DNA of 5,540 nucleotides, taken from NCBI GenBank assembly GCA_021157985.1, contig JAGGVM010000149.1, forward strand, positions 1 to 5,540, written 5' to 3'. Origin of the DNA: Nitrososphaerota archaeon (GTDB taxonomy: Archaea; Thermoproteota; Nitrososphaeria_A; Caldarchaeales; Wolframiiraptoraceae). Below are positions 1-5,306 of this stretch, piece after piece. The first letter of the stretch is position 1. Every line of letters begins with the position of its first letter. Under the pieces are notes generated by a model. The model did no database searches, was not told the origin of the DNA, and was given only the letters and a program-made list of their open reading frames with translations. The translations under genes and the position numbers were made by a program.

Positions 1-1076
1 ATACCCCGCTTAGATGACGGAATGCTAGAGGCAAGCCAAGCGGAGTACGCGGGATTCGAGAGATTCGCTATCAAAGTGGAAACCCCTAGTATGAGCATGT
101 ATTCGGTTAAGGTCCGGGTAAAGGCCATCAATACCAGTAAAGGAATGAACGCTATCAAGCATCCGAGTATCAGCGGTTTCTCACCGACCTTGTCCGCGAG
201 CCATCCACCCGGAATCTGGGAAAAAGCGGTCGCTACGCCCCATCCGATGGAGAAAACCAACCCCATTTCGAGCGCCGAGACTCCTAGAACGTACAATGGG
301 TAAACAACGAAGAGCGTTGCGAGAACGCCGTTTCCCAACCCATTCAACAGCTCAACCAACACGAAGAGAGAAAGCGAGCGCTTATACTTCCTATCATCAA
401 CATAGCTCGAATCATCTGTTTTCGCTTCCCCGGTTTCCCGCCGACCCCGCTCATCTCCCGGCTCCGGGATCAAAAAAGAAGCTATTAATGCGGTGATTGC
501 GATGGCCAGCGCTACTAAAAAGGGAAAACGCTCGTCGAAAGCATCGGATAAGAACCCTCCAAGGATCGGGGCAGGTATCTGACTTAAGGTCCAAGAGAGA
601 TTGAAGACGCCGTATGCCGTGGACATCGATGTAGCTGGAATGATATCGGCGATCAGCGCGCTGAAAGCCGGTATTGAGAGCCCCATCGCCACGCCGCTTA
701 CCAGCGAGCCCGCCACCAAGTAATAGTAATTCTTTGAGAAATAGTAAAGGATGAATGATATCGGGAATATCAGGGATGATGAGATTATGAGGAAGCGTCT
801 ACCCAGCTTATCGGCGAAAATCCCTCCGGGAATGTTCGTCAAGGTTTTCGCTAGGTTAAAGACCGAGTTCAGCAAGCCTATCATAGCGACTGAAGCCGCC
901 TCATCCGCCGCGAAGGCCTTCACCAGGTAGGGGATCACCGGCTCGACCAGAGAAAAAGCGAACACTGCCAAGAAAACAAGGATCCATACTAATGTGAATA
1001 GAGCTATCGAGCTGCCGAGAACCTTCTTTAGATGACCCAAAGAGAAGCGACGCAACGCGGATATTCGAATAGTCAT
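1..1076 (-). CDS. MFS transporter (partial, C-terminal end beyond left edge)
   Basis: This is a secondary transporter of the inner membrane, by family an H+-coupled or facilitated carrier of small molecules; the substrate cannot be told. The reading frame is open from ATG at 1076 to base 1, giving 358 codons plus two bases with no stop, so the C-terminus lies outside the window. The classic MFS loop 2-3 motif is seen at residues 84-94 (GGIFADKLGRR), and its copy in the second half at 290-300 (GGWLADKVGEK). A degenerate antiporter-type motif C lies near residues 165-174 (SQIPAPILGG). Residues 203-233 form a charged central loop (rich in D, E, R, K) joining the two six-helix halves. The visible part should contain about ten helices, with the last two missing. 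It is divergent from everything to its right, so it is its own transcription unit here. A drug/H+ antiporter (DHA1-like) assignment is possible but not established. Confidence 0.9.
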   Translation of the reverse strand, partial: MTIRISALRRFSLGHLKKVLGSSIALFTLVWILVFLAVFAFSLVEPVIPYLVKAFAADEAASVAMIGLLNSVFNLAKTLTNIPGGIFADKLGRRFLIISSSLIFPISFILYYFSKNYYYLVAGSLVSGVAMGLSIPAFSALIADIIPATSMSTAYGVFNLSWTLSQIPAPILGGFLSDAFDERFPFLVALAIAITALIASFLIPEPGDERGRRETGEAKTDDSSYVDDRKYKRSLSLFVLVELLNGLGNGVLATLFVVYPLYVLGVSALEMGLVFSIGWGVATAFSQIPGGWLADKVGEKPLILGCLIAFIPLLVLMAFTRTLTEYMLILGVSTLIANLSNPAYSAWLASSIPSSKRG

Positions 1077-1205
1077 TGATTATTTAATTATTTTCCACAA
1101 CATCTTTTATCCAAGTATATTCAGGTATTGTTTGAATCAAATGACTACTAAAAACAGATGTAAGATCTATACAAAACATTCAAAACACGACTTATCTTTG
1201 AAGCA
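1077..1205. other. AT-rich divergent intergenic region
   Basis: This is the stretch between the MFS start and the first recognisable codons of the broken redoxin gene. It is clearly more AT-rich than its flanks and must hold the MFS promoter. A 25-codon ORF begins with ATG at 1141, but its peptide resembles nothing I know and it runs in a different frame from the redoxin remnant. It may include a degraded 5' end or promoter of that pseudogene. I see no RNA gene or repeat in it. Confidence 0.5.
1104..1111 (-). promoter_or_regulatory. Candidate TATA box for the MFS gene
   Basis: On the minus strand the sequence reads ggataaaaga, centred about 32 bases before the ATG at 1076. It would place the transcript start roughly 5-10 bases before the ATG, giving a short leader. 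A second AT-rich run (ataattaaataat, about 1079-1091) is too close to the ATG unless translation starts further in, for example at the TTG codon at 1055. No experimental support. Confidence 0.4.
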
Positions 1206-1525
1206 GCATTTGAAATAACGACATCAGGGTTGGCTGGAAAAACCATTAGGTTATCCGATTTTGAGGGAAAGACCTATTTTCCTGGAGCCTAGGTCGCCGC
1301 TTTGCGGGCACATGCTAAAATCGCTCCGATTATCAAGGACTTAGATAAAGTCGTCTTCACGTTGATTATGCTGGCGGGAGCCTCCGATGAGACCTCTAAA
1401 TCCACGTTATGGACCGAATACGAGCATTTTTCAGAAAATACGGGGTTACCGTCACCTCGATAGCCAGGTTCTTGGACGGCGAGACCTCCGAAGAATCGCT
1501 TATAGAGGCGCTTCAGAGGCTCTGA
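1206..1525 (+). pseudogene. Thioredoxin-fold / redoxin-like protein, frameshifted remnant
   Basis: Intact family members are thiol-disulfide oxidoreductases or peroxiredoxin-like proteins. Four consecutive pieces fit one thioredoxin-fold protein. Piece one, 1206-1280, reads AFEITTSGLAGKTIRLSDFE then GKTYF, like the strand leading into a TlpA/AhpC-type core; its frame meets TAG at 1290. Piece two, from 1279 in the next frame, reads FLEPRSPLCGHMLKSL, which recalls the active-site stretch with CxxC, the second Cys lost or shifted out. Piece three, 1320-1400, is back in the first frame: IAPIIKDLDKVVFTLIMLAG then ASDETSK. Piece four, about 1403-1525, is in another frame: MDRIRAFFRKYGVTVTSIAR then FLDGETSEESLIEALQRL and TGA at 1523. 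That last piece matches the usual C-terminal half (KYGV, a loop where the cis-Pro is normally found, a Gly-containing hairpin, final helix). The cis-Pro itself is not seen. At least three frame changes rule out a simple single sequencing error. There is no convincing start codon. Confidence 0.72.
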
Positions 1526-1548
1526 AAGGCTGCGCGGGGCGAAGAGTT

Positions 1549-1560
1549 AAAAATATTTAA
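1549..1560 (+). promoter_or_regulatory. TATA-like element upstream of the 163-residue protein
   Basis: The run aaaatatttaaa follows a purine-rich gaagag stretch that could act as a BRE. With the usual 25-27 base spacing, transcription would start near 1580. That argues against translation from the TTG at 1564 and for the ATG at 1618, leaving a leader of about 37 bases. Confidence 0.5.
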
Positions 1561-1617
1561 AATTTGGGATTATTTAACTCAAGGCGATCAGGAAAGAGCC
1601 TGGGGCAGCGTGATCAG

Positions 1618-2109
1618 ATGAGCTTAAGCCTTAGAGAGCGGCTGGAGCTTATAAGACAAGGCGTACTTCGAGGCTATATCATCCCAGGATTAGAGGAGAG
1701 AGGATACATGGTTTCAACTTGGAAGAGGCCCATATCTCTCGAGGACATGGTTCTCAAAGACGGGACCTGGAAGCCCATTTACACGAGGTTCACGAGCTGG
1801 GAGACGTACGCCAAGGACCACCCCCTCTACGTATACTTCAACACCTTCTACGGAGACGTATACGAGAAAGCCTATAGAAACTGCTTCGTCGAGTTCCTCC
1901 TCAACGTCAAGAACCTCAAGCTCTCCCCAAAGCTCATAGGAATCTTCACGAGGCTCAACCTCCCCGGAGGAGGCTACTACTGGAAGCATCGGATCTCGAT
2001 CGACCTGAACTTCCCCGACACGTGCATAAAGGAAATCGACGCGACCTACGACGAGCTCCTCATACTCCTCGACAAAGAGGGAGTCCTAGAGATACTCGAA
2101 GAAGCATAA
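1618..2109 (+). CDS. Hypothetical protein, 163 residues, family not recognised
   Basis: I do not recognise this protein. The ATG at 1618 is preferred: GTGAT at 1610-1614 can pair with the 16S 3' end, and a TATA-like box sits about 60 bases upstream. A TTG at 1564 in the same frame would give 181 residues but lies before the likely transcript start. The sequence begins with an amphipathic helix (SLRERLELIRQGVLRGYIIP). The middle is very aromatic, with many Tyr, Phe and Trp between residues 35 and 125, including TRFTSWETYAKDHPLYVYF and a GGGYYW stretch. It ends with an acidic helix (YDELLILLDKEGVLEILEEA). No signal peptide, membrane helix or metal-binding cluster is evident, and only two cysteines are seen, so a soluble cytosolic protein is likely. 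From about 1780 the codons end mostly in C or G, more so than in the neighbours, which may mean high expression or a different origin. It is followed at once by two C/D sRNA genes. Confidence 0.8.
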   Translation: MSLSLRERLELIRQGVLRGYIIPGLEERGYMVSTWKRPISLEDMVLKDGTWKPIYTRFTSWETYAKDHPLYVYFNTFYGDVYEKAYRNCFVEFLLNVKNLKLSPKLIGIFTRLNLPGGGYYWKHRISIDLNFPDTCIKEIDATYDELLILLDKEGVLEILEEA

Positions 2110-2117
2110 AGATAAAT
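2105..2117 (+). promoter_or_regulatory. Candidate TATA box for the first C/D sRNA
   Basis: The run ataaagataaatc overlaps the TAA stop of the preceding gene. Its centre is about 26 bases before the expected 5' end of the sRNA (near 2136). The first sRNA could equally be processed from the 3' end of the upstream mRNA. Confidence 0.35.
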
Positions 2118-2135
2118 CAGAGAAAGAACGAACAA

Positions 2136-2197
2136 GGGCTGGGCGATGAAGTCTCTCGCCTCCTGATAGGTGATGAGCGGGAATACCCCTGAGCCCA
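2136..2197 (+). ncRNA. Box C/D guide sRNA (first of tandem pair)
   Basis: The four boxes occur in the right order and spacing for an archaeal C/D sRNA, which with L7Ae, Nop5 and fibrillarin directs 2'-O-methylation. Box C is GCGATGA at 2143-2149 (one change from RUGAUGA). Box D' is CTGA at 2163-2166. After a 3-base spacer, box C' is GTGATGA at 2170-2176 (perfect). Box D is CTGA at 2189-2192. The guides are 13 bases (2150-2162) and exactly 12 bases (2177-2188). The ends can pair: GGGC at 2136-2139, or TGGGC at 2140-2144, with GCCC(A) at 2193-2197. By the five-nucleotide rule the D guide targets GGGUAUUCCCGC at its fifth base (A), and the D' guide targets GAGGCGAGAGAC at its fifth base (C). I cannot place either target in an rRNA or tRNA from memory. 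Confidence 0.78.
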
Positions 2198-2202
2198 AAA
2201 AT

Positions 2203-2210
2203 CTTTAAAC
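2203..2210 (+). promoter_or_regulatory. TATA box for the second C/D sRNA
   Basis: The element ctttaaac lies 26-28 bases before the expected 5' end of the second sRNA (about 2233, five bases ahead of its box C). This is standard spacing for an archaeal TATA box and suggests the second sRNA has its own promoter. Confidence 0.5.
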
Positions 2211-2232
2211 AAGGCATCCAAGCGAATATACA

Positions 2233-2296
2233 AGGGTGTGATGAAGACTTACCCGGCTGACTCTCCGGGTGAGGATGAGAGGGTCAGCTGACCTCC
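2233..2296 (+). ncRNA. Box C/D guide sRNA (second of tandem pair), likely 23S rRNA guide
   Basis: Box C is GTGATGA at 2238-2244 (perfect). Box D' is CTGA at 2257-2260. Box C' is GTGAGGA at 2269-2275 (one change) after an 8-base spacer. Box D is CTGA at 2288-2291. Both guides are exactly 12 bases (2245-2256 and 2276-2287), the usual archaeal length. The D' guide agacttacccgg is complementary to CCGGGUAAGUCU. Its first ten bases match the highly conserved 23S rRNA segment (C)CGGGUAAGU just downstream of helix 69. The fifth-base rule points to the last G of CCGGG, about G1950 in E. coli numbering as I recall it. The D guide predicts the target CUGACCCUCUCA, which I cannot place. The terminal stem is weak (GGG at 2234-2236 with CCT at 2292-2294). 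An alternative C' box, AGGATGA at 2272-2278, would leave only a 9-base D guide. Confidence 0.8.
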
Positions 2297-2300
2297 GCTC

Positions 2301-2310
2301 AAATTTAAAT
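2301..2310 (+). promoter_or_regulatory. TATA box for atpI
   Basis: The run aaatttaaat is centred about 37 bases before the TTG start at 2343, so transcription should begin near 2331 with a leader of about a dozen bases. The purine-rich gggaaggaag just before the start may serve as a short ribosome binding site. Confidence 0.55.
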
Positions 2311-2342
2311 TCCCCACCTTTCCAAGGGAGAAGGGAAGGAAG

Positions 2343-4844
2343 TTGATAATCCCGGTTAAGAAGCTGCTCATCGTGGTTCTCAGAGACAGGGAGAGGACTC
2401 TATTGAGAAGGCTCGGGGAGCTCGGGGTAATTCACCTGAAGAGGCTTGGGGAGGAGGATGCGAGGCGATTCGTCGGAACCGAGATCGAGAAGATCAGAGA
2501 ACTCGAGAAGCTATATTACAAGTTCATAGAGCTATTGGGGGCGCTCAGCAGGCTTGGAGTCGAAGAGGATGAGAGAGAACTCTATGAAAAATACGTCGAA
2601 CTCAAGAAGAGGCTAGACCACCTACTCGCCACGGAGGCGGAGCTTAAGAAAGCCCTAGAAGCGGTCAAGGCGTTAGCCGAGCTCGGTGAAGAAGAGTTCC
2701 CTGAGGAAGCGGAGTTCTCGGATATAGTATTTGCGATAGGAACTCTCCCAAGGAAAATGGTTGAAACGGTTAAGAGGCATCTGAGCGGAGACCCCGTGGC
2801 CATAGAGATTAAAGACCTCTCGAAGGATGAGGCATTAATCTATTTGGTGGGAATGATCGAGGTAAAGGAGAAGCTAGACGAGCTCTTGAACACTCTTCCC
2901 TTTAAGAAGATAAAGCTCCCCGAGAACATCCCGAGAGAATGCGATAAAGCCCTAACAGTTTTAGAGGAGGAGATCAGGAAGATCGAGAACGAGGTGAAGA
3001 TCGTTAAGGGCGAGCTTGAGGAGCTCAAGAAACCCTTAACAAGCTTCGTGAGCGAAGGCGAAACCGGGTTAAAGACCCTTAAATCTCTTCATAATAGCTT
3101 CAGCAAGCTTCAAAGAGAACTCGCCGTTCAAACACCTCCCAGAGGAGAAGAACCCAAGCTAACCGAAAAAGAGATCGCGAAAATCATCGAGGAGACAAGT
3201 AAGCGCCATGAAGCCCTTAAAGAGCAGATGAGCAGACTACTCGAAGAGAAGAGAAAATTAGAGGAACTTCACGCATTACTGGAGGAATTAGAAGCTGTTA
3301 GAAACGAGGTCCCAGAAGCCGGAGAATTTGAAAACATAGCTTCGATAGTGGGTCTCATAAGCAGAGAGGGGCTCGAGGGATTTCGAAGGATAGCCGAATC
3401 CGAGCACATACTATACGAGAAGGATGAATTGAAAAGCGGGAGAATACTCTTACACGTGGTATGCCTCAGGGAGCAGTGTCGAAGCGTGCTTAACCAGCTA
3501 AACGCGTTAGGGTTCAAAAACATCGAAGAGATGAGAGGTCTCCCCAGGAACCTGCGAGAAGCCAGAGAAATCGTGCTCAGGAGGATCGCCGAACTCGACT
3601 CGAAGATAGAAAAACTACGAGGAGAACTCGAGGAGCTTAGAAGGGACTTCGCCTCTAAAGCCGGAAGCATCATGCAGTTTCTCAGGATTAACCTGAAGCT
3701 AGGTGAAGCACTGCTGAACACCTTGAGAAGCGAGAACATGAGGATAATCCAGGGATGGGTTCCCGTAGATAGATTGGACCACCTCGTGAAAGAACTGGAG
3801 CAATTGAGGAAGCAGTTCCGCGGAGCCCTGCTATACGAATTGGAGGACCCTAAGCCCGGCGAAAAATTCCCCACATCTTTGAAGAACCCGAAGGTCTTCA
3901 GGATTTTCGAGAGCTTAATCGCCCAATATGGTTGGCCCGGGCCCGGTGAAATAGATCCGACGATAATCTCCGGAATCGTGTGGATGATAATGTTCGGGGT
4001 TATGTTCCCTGACGCCGGCCACGGACTCGCGATAATGGCTTTAGGAGCGTTCTTCGCCTATGTTTTCAAAGGGAAGGTTCTGGGAATGAACTCGGAGAAG
4101 CTGGGAAAGATCATGATCGGGCTCGGCGCGTTCGCCACAGTTTTCGGACTGCTCGTCGGCGAGTTCTTCCTAATCGAAGTCACGCCTCTTTTCCCGGGTC
4201 TGAGAGCGGGGTGGATAGAGAACCCGAACGACGTCCTTTGGCTGATCAAGATAGCGATATTCTTCGGGGCGGCGCAGATAATCTTAGGAATGAGCATCGC
4301 GACCTTAAACCACTTGAGAAACGGGGAAAAAGCGGAGGCGATATTCGGGGAAAACGGCCTCGCGGGCATAATAATGTTCGCGGGATTCCTCTTGACGGCG
4401 TTCTACTTCGTCGGGATAACTGTTATTCCAGGGGTCTTGAAGATCCCAGCTCTAGGGATAAACGTGCTCACTCATTGGCCTTTCTTCCTAATGCTAGCGG
4501 GTATGGGCATGATGGCTGTAAAGCCGTTCATCACGAAGGAGCCCGTATCGCTTAGTCTGGGAGGACTATTAGAATCCGTCACCGCATTTATGGCTAACAC
4601 GTTCTCCTATACTAGGATAGCCGGGTTCGCGATAGTCCACGCAGCGCTCGCCATGGTGGTTCACAGGCTCATGGAAGCCAACCTCATCATGGGAATCGGA
4701 ATGGGGCTGATATTCCTGAACCTATTCGCTCTCACCATAGAGTTCTTAGTCTGCGTGATCCAGGCGCTCAGGCTTCTCTACTACGAGTTCTTCACGAAAT
4801 TCTACGAGGGAAGGGGCTTCCCGTACAGGCCCTGGAGACTCTGA
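2343..4844 (+). CDS. atpI: A-type (V/A-type) ATP synthase subunit I, extended form
   Basis: Subunit I (the a-subunit homologue) forms the ion half-channels beside the rotating K/c ring and, through a long cytosolic arm, anchors the peripheral stalks. The TTG start gives the typical opening PVKKLLIVVLRDRERTLLRR with LGELGVIHL. Residues 1-528 are the cytosolic arm: long coiled-coil helices near 38-118, 198-328 and 404-465, and a GWVP motif at 471-474. Residues 529-540 carry the conserved YGWPGPGEIDPT entry to the membrane domain. MFPDAGHG is at 554-561, with Pro where many relatives have Gly. About eight membrane helices lie between 540 and 820. The expected channel arginines are R758 (SYTRIAGFA) and R810 (QALRLLYYEFF). 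The ending KFYEGRGFPYRP is typical. At 833 residues it is well above the roughly 650-700 usual in archaea. The extra length lies in the arm, where an alpha/beta module seems to be present twice (125-197 and 329-403). The proteolipid gene follows after 47 bases. Confidence 0.95.
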   Translation: MIIPVKKLLIVVLRDRERTLLRRLGELGVIHLKRLGEEDARRFVGTEIEKIRELEKLYYKFIELLGALSRLGVEEDERELYEKYVELKKRLDHLLATEAELKKALEAVKALAELGEEEFPEEAEFSDIVFAIGTLPRKMVETVKRHLSGDPVAIEIKDLSKDEALIYLVGMIEVKEKLDELLNTLPFKKIKLPENIPRECDKALTVLEEEIRKIENEVKIVKGELEELKKPLTSFVSEGETGLKTLKSLHNSFSKLQRELAVQTPPRGEEPKLTEKEIAKIIEETSKRHEALKEQMSRLLEEKRKLEELHALLEELEAVRNEVPEAGEFENIASIVGLISREGLEGFRRIAESEHILYEKDELKSGRILLHVVCLREQCRSVLNQLNALGFKNIEEMRGLPRNLREAREIVLRRIAELDSKIEKLRGELEELRRDFASKAGSIMQFLRINLKLGEALLNTLRSENMRIIQGWVPVDRLDHLVKELEQLRKQFRGALLYELEDPKPGEKFPTSLKNPKVFRIFESLIAQYGWPGPGEIDPTIISGIVWMIMFGVMFPDAGHGLAIMALGAFFAYVFKGKVLGMNSEKLGKIMIGLGAFATVFGLLVGEFFLIEVTPLFPGLRAGWIENPNDVLWLIKIAIFFGAAQIILGMSIATLNHLRNGEKAEAIFGENGLAGIIMFAGFLLTAFYFVGITVIPGVLKIPALGINVLTHWPFFLMLAGMGMMAVKPFITKEPVSLSLGGLLESVTAFMANTFSYTRIAGFAIVHAALAMVVHRLMEANLIMGIGMGLIFLNLFALTIEFLVCVIQALRLLYYEFFTKFYEGRGFPYRPWRL

Positions 4845-4850
4845 AACAAG

Positions 4851-4860
4851 GTTAATTAAG
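4851..4860 (+). promoter_or_regulatory. Candidate TATA box for atpK
   Basis: The run gttaattaag lies just after the atpI stop and is centred about 30 bases before the GTG at 4886 and 36 before the ATG at 4892. A transcript from here would be leaderless or have a very short leader, so the proteolipid could be made at a higher rate than subunit I, as its ring stoichiometry requires. Confidence 0.45.
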
Positions 4861-4872
4861 AACGTGATACCA

Positions 4873-4890
4873 TTCACGCTCGGGCGTGAG
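4873..4890 (+). promoter_or_regulatory. Stem-loop overlapping the atpK start
   Basis: TCACGC at 4874-4879 pairs with GCGTGA at 4884-4889 around a TCGG tetraloop, with one further T-G pair outside. The 3' arm contains the GTG at 4886 and ends two bases before the ATG at 4892. In a transcript reading through from atpI it could limit access to the start. A transcript starting near 4882 would lack the 5' arm. The effect on expression is inference. Confidence 0.4.
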
Positions 4891-4891
4891 C

Positions 4892-5218
4892 ATGGCAGCT
4901 AAGAAACTACTCCCAGTTTTATTGGCGCTATCCCTGCTCTTAGTCGCTAACGTGTTCCCCGCGGTAGCCGCTGAAAGAAATCAGGAACTTACTTTACCCG
5001 CGGCTGAAGTAGAGTCCTCTAAGTTCATCGCGATGGCCGTCGTCGTAGGTATAACATCAACAGCAGCAGCTTACGCGGTCGCAAAGGTCTCGGTCGCCGC
5101 CTTGGCAGCGGCCTCCGAGAGACCGGAAATAATCGGAAGAAGCCTGCTTTTCGCGGGGCTGGCCGAGGGAATCGCTATCTACGGGTTGCTGGTCGCGTTC
5201 TTAATCTGGATAACCTAA
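4892..5218 (+). CDS. atpK: A-type ATP synthase proteolipid subunit K (c subunit)
   Basis: This protein forms the rotor ring that carries ions past subunit I. From the ATG at 4892 it has 108 residues; a GTG at 4886 would add two. Residues 1-27 look like a cleavable signal peptide (AKK, then LLPVLLALSLLLVANVF, ending AVAA before ERNQ). A short linker follows, then helix 1 (about 42-68, alanine-rich, FIAMAVVVGI through KVSVAALAAA) and the polar loop SERPEI. Helix 2 is about 83-107, with the ion-binding glutamate at E92 in GLAEGIAIYG. The mature part is a single two-helix hairpin, not the duplicated or triplicated form of some euryarchaea and eukaryotes. There is no Gln in helix 1 and Gly follows E92, unlike Na+-binding sites, so H+ coupling is more likely (inference). 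It lies directly behind atpI, with a T-rich stretch after it. Confidence 0.94.
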   Translation: MAAKKLLPVLLALSLLLVANVFPAVAAERNQELTLPAAEVESSKFIAMAVVVGITSTAAAYAVAKVSVAALAAASERPEIIGRSLLFAGLAEGIAIYGLLVAFLIWIT

Positions 5219-5225
5219 ATCGCAT

Positions 5226-5241
5226 CCCTTTACAACTTTTT
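5226..5241 (+). terminator. T-rich candidate terminator after atpK
   Basis: The run ccctttacaacttttt begins about eight bases after the atpK stop and ends in five T residues. Archaeal transcription commonly ends at T-rich stretches without a hairpin. This would separate the ATPase transcript from the next gene, which has its own promoter-like sequence. Confidence 0.45.
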
Positions 5242-5254
5242 ACAGAAAACTAAG

Positions 5255-5289
5255 ACGGGTACATGCATTAGATAACGTTATTTACCCGT
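5255..5289. repeat. Inverted repeat over the promoter of the small membrane protein
   Basis: ACGGGTA at 5255-5261 and its exact reverse complement TACCCGT at 5283-5289 flank 21 bases containing the palindromes ATGCAT and AACGTT. The right arm touches the candidate TATA box. It could be an operator for a dimeric regulator or a weak hairpin. With 7-base arms, chance cannot be excluded. Confidence 0.4.
5276..5285 (+). promoter_or_regulatory. TATA-like box for the 71-codon gene
   Basis: The run cgttatttac is centred about 26 bases before the GTG at 5307, the distance expected if transcription starts at or next to the start codon. This supports a leaderless GTG start; there is no ribosome binding site in front of it. 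Confidence 0.45.
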
Positions 5290-5306
5290 GTTTCTCTTAT
5301 TTCGCT

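Noticed and set aside
22..496. Two plus-strand ORFs of 93 and 66 codons (22-303, 296-496)
   Set aside because: They lie opposite the MFS gene, whose minus-strand frame is open throughout and has both family motifs; their own peptides look random.
1141..1218. 25-codon ORF starting ATG at 1141
   Set aside because: No recognisable content, no clear ribosome binding site, and a different frame from the redoxin remnant; too weak to call.
1564..1617. TTG start at 1564 adding 18 residues to the hypothetical protein
   Set aside because: It lies only about ten bases after the TATA-like box, before the likely transcript start, while ATG 1618 has a GTGAT binding site.
1714..1989. Minus-strand ORF of 91 codons inside the hypothetical gene
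   Set aside because: It is a shadow caused by C/G-ending codons of the plus-strand gene; rich in Val/Glu with no start signal.
2283..2292. Perfect palindrome GTCAGCTGAC as an operator
   Set aside because: It is explained by the end of the D guide followed by box D (CTGA) of the second sRNA.
2582..4369. Several minus-strand ORFs (62-201 codons) within atpI
   Set aside because: They are antisense shadows of the coiled-coil and membrane codons; Ser/Leu-rich low-information peptides without promoters.
4211..4555. Plus-strand ORF of 114 codons in another frame of atpI
   Set aside because: Overlaps the conserved membrane domain of subunit I, and its Arg/Asp/Gly-rich peptide is typical of an out-of-frame reading.
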